A DNA stretch of 21,315 nucleotides. It comes from Thermoplasmata archaeon (GTDB lineage Archaea > Thermoplasmatota > Thermoplasmata > Thermoplasmatales > Thermoplasmataceae). The stretch spans positions 1 through 21,315 of the forward strand of contig JAJZKX010000003.1 of assembly GCA_021850745.1 (NCBI GenBank), given 5' to 3'. Within the stretch, counting starts at the first letter, position 1. Each line of letters opens with the position of its first letter. A model generated the notes under the pieces. That model worked only from the letters and a program-made list of their open reading frames with translations, was not told where the DNA came from and made no database searches. This document shows, piece after piece, positions 1 to 7,272 of the stretch. A program made the translations under genes and the position numbers.

Positions 1-1027
1 TAATGGGCGATTTTCCTCTTCTAATCCCCAGGGCTTCCATGAATCCCCACGCACTCCCCATAGATATTACAACGAGTGCAAGAAATGCAGCTCCTACAAG
101 GCCAATTCCAAATAAGTAAGGGGAATAGGCACCGGCTATTGCAGATAAGCCTCCAGCCAGTTGTAGAATTGAAGCGAAGTTCATGCCCGGGTTAACGCCA
201 CTCATTACCATTTCTACCACAATCATCAGCATTTCTGTTACTATGGCCCCAATAAGCGTTTCTACCCTCATAAATTTGATAGCTGTGCTGTAAAGTCTGC
301 CATAGCTGTTTTTGCCGAATTCATCCCTGAGGCTTGCCTGTGGGTATTTTTCCTCCAAGTGGGTTATTTTCTCAGCAGTGGCTGAAGCCTGAAAAAATAG
401 CATAAACGGCATTATTACCGCACCTACGTTCACAGCGAGCATAAACAGGAAATTAGTTGACGGAACAAAATATACCGGGCTGTATGGCATGACACCCCTG
501 ACTATGAGTGCACCAAGAAAGGCAATTATAAGAAGAGCTGAAATCAGGAGCAGGATCGATTCAGTAAGCCTGTATTTCCCATGAATCACCACCAGGATAT
601 GAATTAAGTAGAATAATGGGAGAGTGAAGAGTATGGGTATGCCAAAAAGAGAAAGCCCTATCGCTATTCCAAGGTATTCAATTATATATGTAATAACATC
701 AGTCAGAACCATTGGCATGGTCGTTAGTATTGCAATTCTATGGCTGTAGTTTCTCCGAATAACCTCTCCAAGGCCCATTTTTGTCGCCAGCCCAATCCTG
801 CCGGAAGTTTCCTGCACAGTATAAAGCGGAATTATTAGAAGGAGCATGAACCAAATCATGCCATATTTGAAAATCGCACCCGTCTCTGCAGCACCAATCG
901 TGCTTCCTGCATCCATGTCTGCAATCATTACCAGCCAGGCAGGCCCGGAGAACCTGAGGAGATATTTAATTTTCTGAAAGCGCAACTGATCATCACCACT
1001 TATACTTGCCACTTTCGCATTTTTCAT
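1..1027 (-). CDS. NRAMP-family divalent metal transporter (3' end off window)
   Basis: An open frame of 342 codons runs from an ATG at 1027 and leaves the window without a stop. The protein has many membrane segments. It carries a divergent NRAMP TM1 motif, with DAGS at residues 39-42 in place of the classic DPGN, and a TM6 motif AVIMPF (203-208) in place of AxxMPH. The metal-ligand Asp (39) and Met (206) are kept; Asn becomes Ser and His becomes Phe. NRAMP proteins are inner-membrane, proton-coupled Mn2+/Fe2+ importers. The retained Met suggests transition-metal rather than Mg2+ transport, but the exact substrate is inference. No Shine-Dalgarno is seen. A perfect 16-bp palindrome lies 43 bases upstream and suggests metal-dependent repression. 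The family call is fairly sure; the subfamily is not. Confidence 0.8.
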   Translation of the reverse strand, partial: MKNAKVASISGDDQLRFQKIKYLLRFSGPAWLVMIADMDAGSTIGAAETGAIFKYGMIWFMLLLIIPLYTVQETSGRIGLATKMGLGEVIRRNYSHRIAILTTMPMVLTDVITYIIEYLGIAIGLSLFGIPILFTLPLFYLIHILVVIHGKYRLTESILLLISALLIIAFLGALIVRGVMPYSPVYFVPSTNFLFMLAVNVGAVIMPFMLFFQASATAEKITHLEEKYPQASLRDEFGKNSYGRLYSTAIKFMRVETLIGAIVTEMLMIVVEMVMSGVNPGMNFASILQLAGGLSAIAGAYSPYLFGIGLVGAAFLALVVISMGSAWGFMEALGIRRGKSPI

Positions 1028-1069
1028 TTGAAAAAACCGTTCTGATTGACTGAATTATCATTGGATCAC

Positions 1070-1085
1070 GTAAGGATATCCTTAC
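1070..1085. promoter_or_regulatory. Perfect 16-bp palindrome, candidate metal-regulator operator
   Basis: GTAAGGATATCCTTAC equals its own reverse complement. It lies 43 bases upstream of the NRAMP start, just downstream of an AT-rich TATA-like stretch (about 1098-1103, minus strand), so a bound protein would cover the expected transcription start. The AGG...CCT arms resemble the half-sites of DtxR/MntR/IdeR-type metal repressors. That assignment is inference. Confidence 0.5.
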
Positions 1086-1181
1086 AGTACTATGGAATAC
1101 TTAATCTTTTTTCAGAATGCCCACATAAGCGCAATATGCCACACAAGCGTGTGTTCTATATTTCAACCTTGCAGCTTCAAT

Positions 1182-1187
1182 AAAAAA
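1182..1187 (-). terminator. U-run downstream of ABC permease
   Basis: On the minus strand six consecutive T bases follow the permease stop by about 35 bases. U-tracts of this kind are typical archaeal termination signals. No strong hairpin accompanies it. Confidence 0.25.
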
Positions 1188-1220
1188 GTACTATGCCGTG
1201 ATCTTCCAGATTGCTTGCTT

Positions 1221-1958
1221 TCACTTCCATTCAGTCAGTATCTTTTCCCTTCCAAAGGTTTCACGGCTGATGAAAAACATAATAACTGCGATAATTGCCA
1301 ATGCCAGTGAGATATAAAGCACATTATTTGTCTCGTAAAGCTTTACTATTCCTATCTCTCCCATTACGTACAGTATTACGAAAGGAATAAGAGTCACACC
1401 GCCTCCCTGGTATGCACTTATCACATTGTTTACCTTGGAAGATACAAACACACTCAATGTGATCGCATAAGTGGAAGCAGCAGGAACAGCTACTATGAGA
1501 AGAATCGAAAAGCTATTGTTTGGAAAGAAATAATACTTAAAGTCATTGTGGGTGAGCAAATCAATGAGGATCATGAATATTGCAGCCCCAACATACACCG
1601 CTGCTAAGGATGGAATCCAGGCACCAAGATATTTTCCCATGAGAATCTCCCCATCTTTCGTTGGAGTAGAGAGGAGTGGCTCAATGCTCTTTTCTATTTT
1701 TTCACCAATGATGCCATAAGAAGAAAGGTAAAGAGGAATAAATGCTGAGAGAATAATGAAAAAGAAGCCAAAAGCACTTATAAGGTCGGAGTCAGTAGAA
1801 GCTATAAAGCCCTTCCTCGCGATGAGAACCTCTGTGATTGAAGGAAGGCCTACCCCTATGATCAGAGGAAAACCGATGAGCATTGCCAACAGGATTTTCC
1901 TCTTCTTTATTATTTTCAGATCTTTTCTGGCTATAGCCCAGGATTTTAAAAGATCCAT
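1221..1958 (-). CDS. ABC-2 type transporter permease
   Basis: This 245-residue protein has about six membrane segments (near 24-46, 62-84, 112-134, 150-173, 187-202 and 212-232). The loop EKIEKSIEPLLSTPT...EILMGKYLGAW at 87-114 is the hallmark of ABC-2 permeases. It would form the membrane channel of an exporter. Its ATG (1956-1958) begins one base after the TAA of the ATPase gene, so the two are co-transcribed and probably translationally coupled. The substrate cannot be told; relatives export drugs, lipids, peptides or Na+. The Thermoplasmatales-like setting gives no further clue. Confidence 0.85.
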   Translation of the reverse strand: MDLLKSWAIARKDLKIIKKRKILLAMLIGFPLIIGVGLPSITEVLIARKGFIASTDSDLISAFGFFFIILSAFIPLYLSSYGIIGEKIEKSIEPLLSTPTKDGEILMGKYLGAWIPSLAAVYVGAAIFMILIDLLTHNDFKYYFFPNNSFSILLIVAVPAASTYAITLSVFVSSKVNNVISAYQGGGVTLIPFVILYVMGEIGIVKLYETNNVLYISLALAIIAVIMFFISRETFGREKILTEWK

Positions 1959-1959
1959 G

Positions 1960-2883
1960 TTATTTATCCCTCACAAGGTTAAGATAAACCTCTTCAAGGC
2001 TTGCACCAGTTCCAATCACAGCCTTTATCTTTCCACCTGCCCCAACAATCGCATTTACAAAAGATGGCGTTTCTTTTTCAGGATTGCTCATTTCTAGCAT
2101 AATTTCATTCCCCTCACTTGCAATGCTTTTAGGGTTCCCTGATCTTACCGCATCAAGAATTTTTTCATTGACTTCTTCTAGCTGGAATTTAGTAATCTTC
2201 TTCCCTATAGCTGCTTCCAGGTTAGAAGGCGTATCCATGGCAATTAATTTTGTTCTCATAACACCAACCCTGTCACAAATTCTCTGAACTTCGTCAAGAT
2301 TATGGGTATTCAGAAATATTGTCCTGTTCTCCTTCTTTAACTCAAGTATGATATCCCTTATGGTTTTTGAAGCTTCAGGATCAAGGTTTGCGGTTGGTTC
2401 GTCCAGAAAGAGAAGTTCAGGCTCGTGAATAAGCGCCCTAACAACGGCAACCTTCTGTTTCATTCCTTTTGAGTATGATCCTACAGGAGCATCCCTCTTT
2501 TCCCAAATATCAAGCATCTTCAGGTACTTTTCAAAATTCTGCCTAAGTTCTTTCTCTGGAAACTCATACATTTTGCCAAAAAATTCAAGGTTATCGTAAG
2601 CACTTAACGTTTCATACAAACCAAAATTATCATGGACTATGCCTATCATTTTCCTGATCTTCATTGCGTCGTTTTTATCAGAAGTGTCATATCCGTTAAT
2701 CATCGCGCTTCCACTCGTATTGGAAATCAAGCAGCATAGCATTCTCATGGTTGTAGTCTTGCCTGCTCCATTGGGTCCAAGAAGGCCAAAAACTTCGCCC
2801 TTGTTGACCTTGAGCGTAACATCATTTACTGCCGTGGTTTCACCAAATTTTTTCGTTAAATTTTCAGTTTTTATGATTTCCAT
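1960..2883 (-). CDS. ABC transporter ATP-binding protein
   Basis: This 307-residue ATPase drives the permease encoded directly downstream. Walker A is GPNGAGKT (36-43), the signature is SYSKGMKQK (136-144), Walker B is LLFLDEP (157-163) with catalytic Glu162, the D-loop is NLDP (166-169), and the H-loop His is 194. The Q-loop region reads VHDNFGLY (83-90), so Asp stands where Gln usually sits, a mild oddity. The C-terminal 80 residues are the regulatory tail common in CcmA/NatA/DrrA-like exporters. The ATG at 2883 has no Shine-Dalgarno but a TATA element 21-29 bases upstream, which fits a leaderless first gene of the operon. Confidence 0.9.
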   Translation of the reverse strand: MEIIKTENLTKKFGETTAVNDVTLKVNKGEVFGLLGPNGAGKTTTMRMLCCLISNTSGSAMINGYDTSDKNDAMKIRKMIGIVHDNFGLYETLSAYDNLEFFGKMYEFPEKELRQNFEKYLKMLDIWEKRDAPVGSYSKGMKQKVAVVRALIHEPELLFLDEPTANLDPEASKTIRDIILELKKENRTIFLNTHNLDEVQRICDRVGVMRTKLIAMDTPSNLEAAIGKKITKFQLEEVNEKILDAVRSGNPKSIASEGNEIMLEMSNPEKETPSFVNAIVGAGGKIKAVIGTGASLEEVYLNLVRDK

Positions 2884-2903
2884 GATATTCTCACACTCTG
2901 CTG

Positions 2904-2912
2904 TTTATAATT
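2904..2912 (-). promoter_or_regulatory. TATA box of the ABC operon
   Basis: The minus-strand AT-rich element AATTATAAA is centred about 25 bases before the ATPase start codon, the spacing expected for a leaderless archaeal transcript. Confidence 0.5.
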
Positions 2913-3137
2913 ATTCTGAAATCTAACTCATTGATTAATAGCTTATATTTAATAATAGTTGTACTTCAAAACAAAGCCAATAAGTTCTTATTTGCATTGC
3001 CTGAGGTACATTTTGGCCCATTTCAGCCTTCAAGGATTTAAAGATGAAAATGTTTGAAAAAAGAATAGGGTTCCCTTTGGGATGAAAGTTCAAAAGGCAA
3101 CGGCATATGAAAAGGCAGATATAGATATGTAGGATTA

Positions 3138-3728
3138 ATGGGAAGAGGCATTTGGAAATTTATGAAAGGGGGCAGTTCTGATAAAGACATGATCCGTTCA
3201 AAGTTCACAGAGAATTCACCTGCAAGAAAGCTCTATTTTTATCTCCTTTCACTATTTCTTTCAATTATACTGATTCTTGTTTCCACCGCAGTCCTTACAA
3301 CTGTGGTCTATCTTACCGGACACATTGCCCCATTTACGCTTTACCTATTGATTGCGATCGTGGCATCAAACATTGCCATAGGTGCGGTTTGCATAAGGGG
3401 CGTATTAATAACTTACTCTGCTTTGCCTATTTCCATTGGGAATCAACATATTTTAGCGGTTCCATCTAAAAATAATGCGTTAGGGGAAAAAATACCCGGG
3501 AAAGAAAAATTGACAAGTGAGTTTTTTTCTGAGCCAGAATTGAAAGTAATAGATCTTTTGATAAAGAATAACCACAGTATGCTGCAAAATGCTATTGTGC
3601 AGAATATAAACATGTCAAAAACTTCTGTATCGCGTGTGATTGCATCACTCGAGAATAAGGGAATCATTGTTAAAGTAAGGAGTGGCGTTACAAACAAAAT
3701 CATAATGCCTGAAACATATTTCAAATAG
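3138..3728 (+). CDS. Membrane-anchored winged-helix (MarR-like) regulator
   Basis: This 196-residue protein has two hydrophobic segments near 32-58 and 64-90, then a linker, then a winged helix-turn-helix domain (131-192). The likely recognition helix is MSKTSVSRVIASLENKG (159-175), and a basic, beta-rich wing follows. The DNA-binding domain is expected on the cytoplasmic side, so this looks like a membrane-tethered transcription factor that may sense envelope state; that role is inference. It is divergent from the ABC exporter and is followed in the same direction by a SHOCT membrane protein. Strong inverted repeats begin inside its last codons. The start could instead be ATG at 3162 or 3189; none has a clear Shine-Dalgarno. 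Confidence 0.7.
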   Translation: MGRGIWKFMKGGSSDKDMIRSKFTENSPARKLYFYLLSLFLSIILILVSTAVLTTVVYLTGHIAPFTLYLLIAIVASNIAIGAVCIRGVLITYSALPISIGNQHILAVPSKNNALGEKIPGKEKLTSEFFSEPELKVIDLLIKNNHSMLQNAIVQNINMSKTSVSRVIASLENKGIIVKVRSGVTNKIIMPETYFK

Positions 3729-3770
3729 TTTCATGAAACATGTTTCAGTAATATGTTAAGAACTGTTTCA
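3710..3770. promoter_or_regulatory. Cluster of TGAAAC/GTTTCA inverted-repeat operators
   Basis: TGAAACATATTTCA (3710-3723, one base pair off perfect) and TGAAACATGTTTCA (3734-3747, perfect) start 24 bases apart. A further GTTTCA half-site at 3728-3733 makes an overlapping palindrome, GTTTCATGAAAC. Another TGTTTCA lies at 3764-3770. The perfect copy sits just before the TATA-like TAATATGTT (3749-3757) of the SHOCT gene. The upstream winged-helix protein is the obvious candidate ligand, which is inference. Confidence 0.6.
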
Positions 3771-3784
3771 CCATATTATAAATT

Positions 3785-4171
3785 ATGGGCAACAAGATAA
3801 GAAGCCTGTTCTATGTATTAATCGGCCTGGTATTTGTAGTGGCTGCAGTTTCTGCTGTTTCATTCTTCCTGTTTGGGAGCCGTTTCTATAACGGAAACTT
3901 TATGCCAGCTGGCATGAGCAGCGCATATGGATTTGTTGGAATTGGATTAATGGTTCCAATCATGGCTGCGACTACGTTTATCTTTATACTAATGTTTCTG
4001 TATTTCATAATAGGAGCTTTTCACAATAACGAATACGCATATCACTACAACGAACCATTCAGGGCAAATGAAGCCGAGAGAATTGCAAAGGAGAGATTTG
4101 CCAGAGGAGAAATAACAGAGGCGGAATACACTAACATAATAGAGGTATTAAGAAAATCAAGAACCTCATGA
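3785..4171 (+). CDS. Two-TM membrane protein with C-terminal SHOCT domain
   Basis: This 128-residue protein has membrane segments near 8-30 and 50-78 and a C-terminal SHOCT-type helical hairpin (about 95-124, ERIAKERFARGEITEAEY). SHOCT domains are short oligomerisation modules at the ends of membrane or secreted proteins, often of unknown function. It lies 56 bases downstream of the membrane-anchored regulator and immediately after the GTTTCA operator cluster, so it is probably that regulator's target. The ATG has no Shine-Dalgarno; a TATA-like element at 3749-3757 fits a leaderless start. Confidence 0.7.
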   Translation: MGNKIRSLFYVLIGLVFVVAAVSAVSFFLFGSRFYNGNFMPAGMSSAYGFVGIGLMVPIMAATTFIFILMFLYFIIGAFHNNEYAYHYNEPFRANEAERIAKERFARGEITEAEYTNIIEVLRKSRTS

Positions 4172-4277
4172 TTTAAATGGCAATCCGAATGCTTTCGATT
4201 CAGGATAAATTCGAAAAAGCCTGAACTTTCCCATTAACCCTGGAAAGGCAGGATTTTGTTTGTAAAATGCAGGCAGG

Positions 4278-5072
4278 TTAGAAAAATGTTCCGTAATATT
4301 TTATTGCCATGTATATGCCTACTGCGATAACGATAATTGAAAAGAATCTGCGAAGTGTCGATCTGTCCATTGAAGTGGACAGCCTTGCACCAAACATTCC
4401 GCCAAAAACGCCTCCGATTACATATAAAATGGCAATTGGCACTAAAACCTGGCCAGCTATGCCGTACCTGATTGCAGTTACAATGCCAAAAGTTCCAACA
4501 GACAGAAGTGATGTGCCTACAGCGAGTGTCATAGTCAGATCCGAGGAATATAGTAAACTTGGGACTATGAGAAACCCACCGCCAATCCCAAAATACCCCG
4601 ATGTAAAACCAGCAAGCAAGCCGAAAACAGATGTTTTTGGGACATTCACCTTTTCTTCTGCCGGGTTTTTTGAGTCCGGGGTTGTATTAGCCCTTCTGCA
4701 TCTGGTCAATAGCATGTAGAATCCAATGCCTATCATCAGAAATGAGAATATGAAAAGCAACTTCCCTCCAGGAGTCAACAATCCAAGGGTTGTCCCAACA
4801 AGAACCCCGAGAACTCCAAAAACAGTGAAAATGGAACCGATTTTCAATGCAACATTTTTCCTTCGCAAATGGGAATATACATTGATGATAGAATTAATTC
4901 CGACAGCGAGTGCCGTTGTTCCAATTACCAGGTGAGGATTATCTATCCCAACAAAATAAATTAATAGCGGTATTGCAAGTATCGACCCTCCTCCCCCTAT
5001 AAGCCCAAGTGAGAAACCCACTAGCACACCAGATATAATAGCAAAAACTGCCTGCAAAAGTGTAATATACAT
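4278..5072 (-). CDS. TauE/SafE (DUF81) family anion permease
   Basis: This 264-residue protein is made of two homologous membrane halves. Each half begins with a Gly-rich motif: LGLIGGGGSILAIPLL (22-37), and GYFGIGGGFLIVPSLLY in the second half (about 160-176). TauE/SafE proteins export sulfite, sulfoacetate and related organosulfur anions, and some members move other anions. The length is normal for the family. A Shine-Dalgarno GAAGGTG (5081-5087) sits 8 bases before the ATG and lies inside the last codons of a small upstream ORF, which suggests internal position in an operon. The gene converges with the SHOCT gene. In acid environments a sulfur-oxyanion role is plausible but unproven. Confidence 0.88.
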   Translation of the reverse strand: MYITLLQAVFAIISGVLVGFSLGLIGGGGSILAIPLLIYFVGIDNPHLVIGTTALAVGINSIINVYSHLRRKNVALKIGSIFTVFGVLGVLVGTTLGLLTPGGKLLFIFSFLMIGIGFYMLLTRCRRANTTPDSKNPAEEKVNVPKTSVFGLLAGFTSGYFGIGGGFLIVPSLLYSSDLTMTLAVGTSLLSVGTFGIVTAIRYGIAGQVLVPIAILYVIGGVFGGMFGARLSTSMDRSTLRRFFSIIVIAVGIYMAIKYYGTFF

Positions 5073-5074
5073 TT

Positions 5075-5407
5075 TCAGTTCACCTTCTTAATTGCATTAA
5101 ATTTGTCCCTAACATGAATTAAGCGGAACGGACCAGGTGCCATGAACAAAGTGCACTTTAGAAGCAAAAAATAAACAGTTTGGAACGGAATGCCATCCCC
5201 GGAGGCATCTATTAAAGAATTATGAATGCGAGAAAAACTATGGGAAATAGAAATACTGTAAATGCCAATTACTGTTTCAAGTTTAGTTTCATTAATTTGA
5301 TAATCCTGCATATTTTTATGCACTTCCATCTGCGTGTAAGATTCCTGCACCTGAAAAGAGGGAATATTTCGCAATGTGACGATATAAGGATAAACCGAAT
5401 TTTCCAC
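5075..5407 (-). CDS. Possible small protein upstream of TauE/SafE, unknown
   Basis: This open frame of 110 residues starts at a GTG (5405-5407) and ends 2 bases before the TauE/SafE start. I do not recognise it. The N-terminal half is low in charge and looks like translated spacer. The C-terminal half has one hydrophobic patch (FQTVYFLLLKCTLFMAPG) followed by a basic tail. Evidence for it is mainly context: the next gene's Shine-Dalgarno lies inside its 3' end, which implies the region is transcribed and perhaps translated. A remnant gene or a leader region is equally possible. Confidence 0.3.
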   Translation of the reverse strand: MENSVYPYIVTLRNIPSFQVQESYTQMEVHKNMQDYQINETKLETVIGIYSISISHSFSRIHNSLIDASGDGIPFQTVYFLLLKCTLFMAPGPFRLIHVRDKFNAIKKVN

Positions 5408-5740
5408 TAACCATTTCCTTTCCCATTTCAGATATCATGTTATTGCCTTAGATATCACATATATGTATATATTGCTTCCTAAAATGAATTTAATTCATAT
5501 CTATGAGAAATGCAACATCGTGAAGAGAGATATGCCATTTCCGTTATTTGAAAGGATAGAAATATGATTATATTTGTGAAATAATCTCATTCGATTCGAA
5601 ATAACCTTGAAGCGTACTTTTAATTCCATTTAATGGTTAAAATTTCGAAATTAAAGAATAGATGGGAAAACTTGATTGGTAAAATCATTTAGTATGTATA
5701 TTGTTGCTAATTTTCAAAAAGAAGAAAGTAGATTTTATGT
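5408..5740. other. Intergenic region, AT-rich, no gene seen
   Basis: This stretch of 333 bases lies between the unknown small ORF and the 3' end of the lysine aminotransferase gene. It holds two GATATC sites and a run of TATA-like sequence including the palindrome ACATATATGT (5457-5466), which could be the promoter for the small ORF and TauE on the minus strand. TTCGATTCGAA (5590-5600) is an odd-centred inverted repeat. I see no RNA gene or coding frame here. Confidence 0.4.
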
Positions 5741-7075
5741 TTATTTCATCTGCTTAAGAACTTCTCTTGATATTCCTATGAACTCATTGATGTCATTTTG
5801 TGAAAGGATCAGCGCTGGCCTCAACCTTATGGTCAATTCACCGGCTTTAAGAAGCAGTACTCCTTTTGAGTACATTCTGTCAAAGAATTCGTCCCTTAAT
5901 TTTTCACTTTTCAGATCGAATGCGTCCATAAGACCAACTCCTCTTGGATTAGTTACAAGATCCGGGAAATCTGAACTAAGGCTGTTAAGTTCATTCACAA
6001 GTATTTTTCCCATATTTTCTGCATTCTTTATGAGTGACTCTTCCACCATTATTTCTATGTATCTCTTTGCCCTTACCATATCCACAAGATTTCCGCCCCA
6101 TGTCGAGTTGATCCTGCTGGACACTTTGAAAACGTTATCCTTCACTTCATCTATTTTGCTGCCGGCCATAATACCGCAGACCTGGGATTTCTTGCCGAAT
6201 GCCAGAAGGTCTGGCTTAACGCCATAATGCTGGTGAGCCCACCACTTTCCTGTTACCCCCATTCCAGACTGTACTTCATCAACCATGAAGAGAGAGTTGT
6301 TTTCTTTAACAATTTTTTCAACCCTTTGGAAGTATTCTTTCCTGAACTGGTTATCTCCGCCTTCCCCCTGAATTGGTTCCATGATGAATGCTGCAATATC
6401 GTTTTTGTACCTGGCAAAATAGCTTTCCATTTCTGCTATGCTTTTATTTTCAAGCTCTTCAACGTCTTTGGTGTTTTTTTCAGTAACAGGAAATTTCATT
6501 TTTGGGTTAGTTACCCTTGGCCAGTCAAACTTTGGGAAATACATTGTCTTTCTAGGGTCATGCGTATTTGTAAGGCTCATTGTATATCCACTTCTTCCAT
6601 GGAATGCCTCTTTTAGATGCATAATCTTTGTGCCAACAACACCGGTTTCACCGTTCATCATGTTCTTCCTGACCTTCCAGTCAAAAGCCGCTTTAAGGCC
6701 GTTTTCGACTGCAAGGGCGCCACCTGACACAAAGAAGAAATAATCCATATAATCAGGTGTGGATTGCCTGGAAAACGTATCAACAAATTCAGCCATCTGT
6801 TTGGTGTATATGTCTGAGTTGGTGACCTTCGTCAAAGCTGCAAGCTTGAGCTCTTCCAGAAACTCTGGATCGAACATTCCCGGGTGATTCATTCCTACTG
6901 GATTGGATGCAAAAAAACCAAAGAAATCGAGCATAAACCTGCCCTTCTTTGAGTCATAAATTCTGACGCCCTTGCTCTTTTCAAGATCAAGGACAATATC
7001 AAGGCCATCAGCCAACATTCTTGATCCAATAACACTATGCACATCTTCCGGTCCAATAACTGTCTGGGATTTCAT
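5741..7075 (-). CDS. lat: L-lysine 6-aminotransferase
   Basis: This 444-residue PLP enzyme is a class III aminotransferase closely like mycobacterial LAT. It moves the epsilon-amino group of L-lysine to 2-oxoglutarate, giving 2-aminoadipate semialdehyde (which cyclises to piperideine-6-carboxylate) and glutamate. LAT hallmarks include MLADGLDIVLDLEKS (20-34), GGALAVENGLKAAFDWK (118-134), FHGRSGYT (158-165), EPIQGEGGD (233-241), VDEVQSG (265-271, Asp266 for the PLP ring nitrogen) and FGKKSQVCG (293-301, Lys296 as Schiff-base lysine). Length is normal. A TATA element 21-29 bases upstream indicates a leaderless ATG. It is a single-gene unit; tandem 13-bp sites upstream suggest regulation. It could serve lysine catabolism or precursor supply. 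Confidence 0.93.
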   Translation of the reverse strand: MKSQTVIGPEDVHSVIGSRMLADGLDIVLDLEKSKGVRIYDSKKGRFMLDFFGFFASNPVGMNHPGMFDPEFLEELKLAALTKVTNSDIYTKQMAEFVDTFSRQSTPDYMDYFFFVSGGALAVENGLKAAFDWKVRKNMMNGETGVVGTKIMHLKEAFHGRSGYTMSLTNTHDPRKTMYFPKFDWPRVTNPKMKFPVTEKNTKDVEELENKSIAEMESYFARYKNDIAAFIMEPIQGEGGDNQFRKEYFQRVEKIVKENNSLFMVDEVQSGMGVTGKWWAHQHYGVKPDLLAFGKKSQVCGIMAGSKIDEVKDNVFKVSSRINSTWGGNLVDMVRAKRYIEIMVEESLIKNAENMGKILVNELNSLSSDFPDLVTNPRGVGLMDAFDLKSEKLRDEFFDRMYSKGVLLLKAGELTIRLRPALILSQNDINEFIGISREVLKQMK

Positions 7076-7095
7076 AATTCGAGATTTGACAGTAC

Positions 7096-7104
7096 AATAT
7101 ATTA
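7096..7104 (-). promoter_or_regulatory. TATA box of lat
   Basis: Minus-strand TAATATATT is centred 25 bases upstream of the ATG at 7075, as expected for a leaderless transcript. Confidence 0.5.
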
Positions 7105-7160
7105 CATACGGTACCTCTATAAACTAATATTTACGTTTTTCTATTCGATTGTAATAAAAG

Positions 7161-7193
7161 TTGCGAAATTCGTGTATTTATTGCGAAATTCGT
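7161..7193. promoter_or_regulatory. Tandem 13-bp repeat TTGCGAAATTCGT upstream of lat
   Basis: Two identical copies (7161-7173 and 7181-7193) start exactly 20 bases apart, two helical turns. Each contains the near-palindrome CGAAATTCG. They lie 86-118 bases upstream of the lat start and about 80 bases past the end of the propeller gene. Same-face spacing suggests cooperative binding by an oligomeric regulator such as an Lrp-type protein. The identity of the regulator is inference. Confidence 0.5.
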
Positions 7194-7272
7194 ATTTTTT
7201 CAATAAAATTTTAGAATGAGAATTCAAGTTTGCATAAATTTAAAGAAAGGGTTCAAATTTGTTTAAACAATT

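Noticed and set aside
5676..6227. Long plus-strand open frame of 183 residues
   Set aside because: It lies opposite the lysine aminotransferase gene, whose family motifs are clear; the plus frame has no protein-like features.
6227..6743. Further plus-strand open frames opposite lat
   Set aside because: Antisense shadows of the aminotransferase reading frame.
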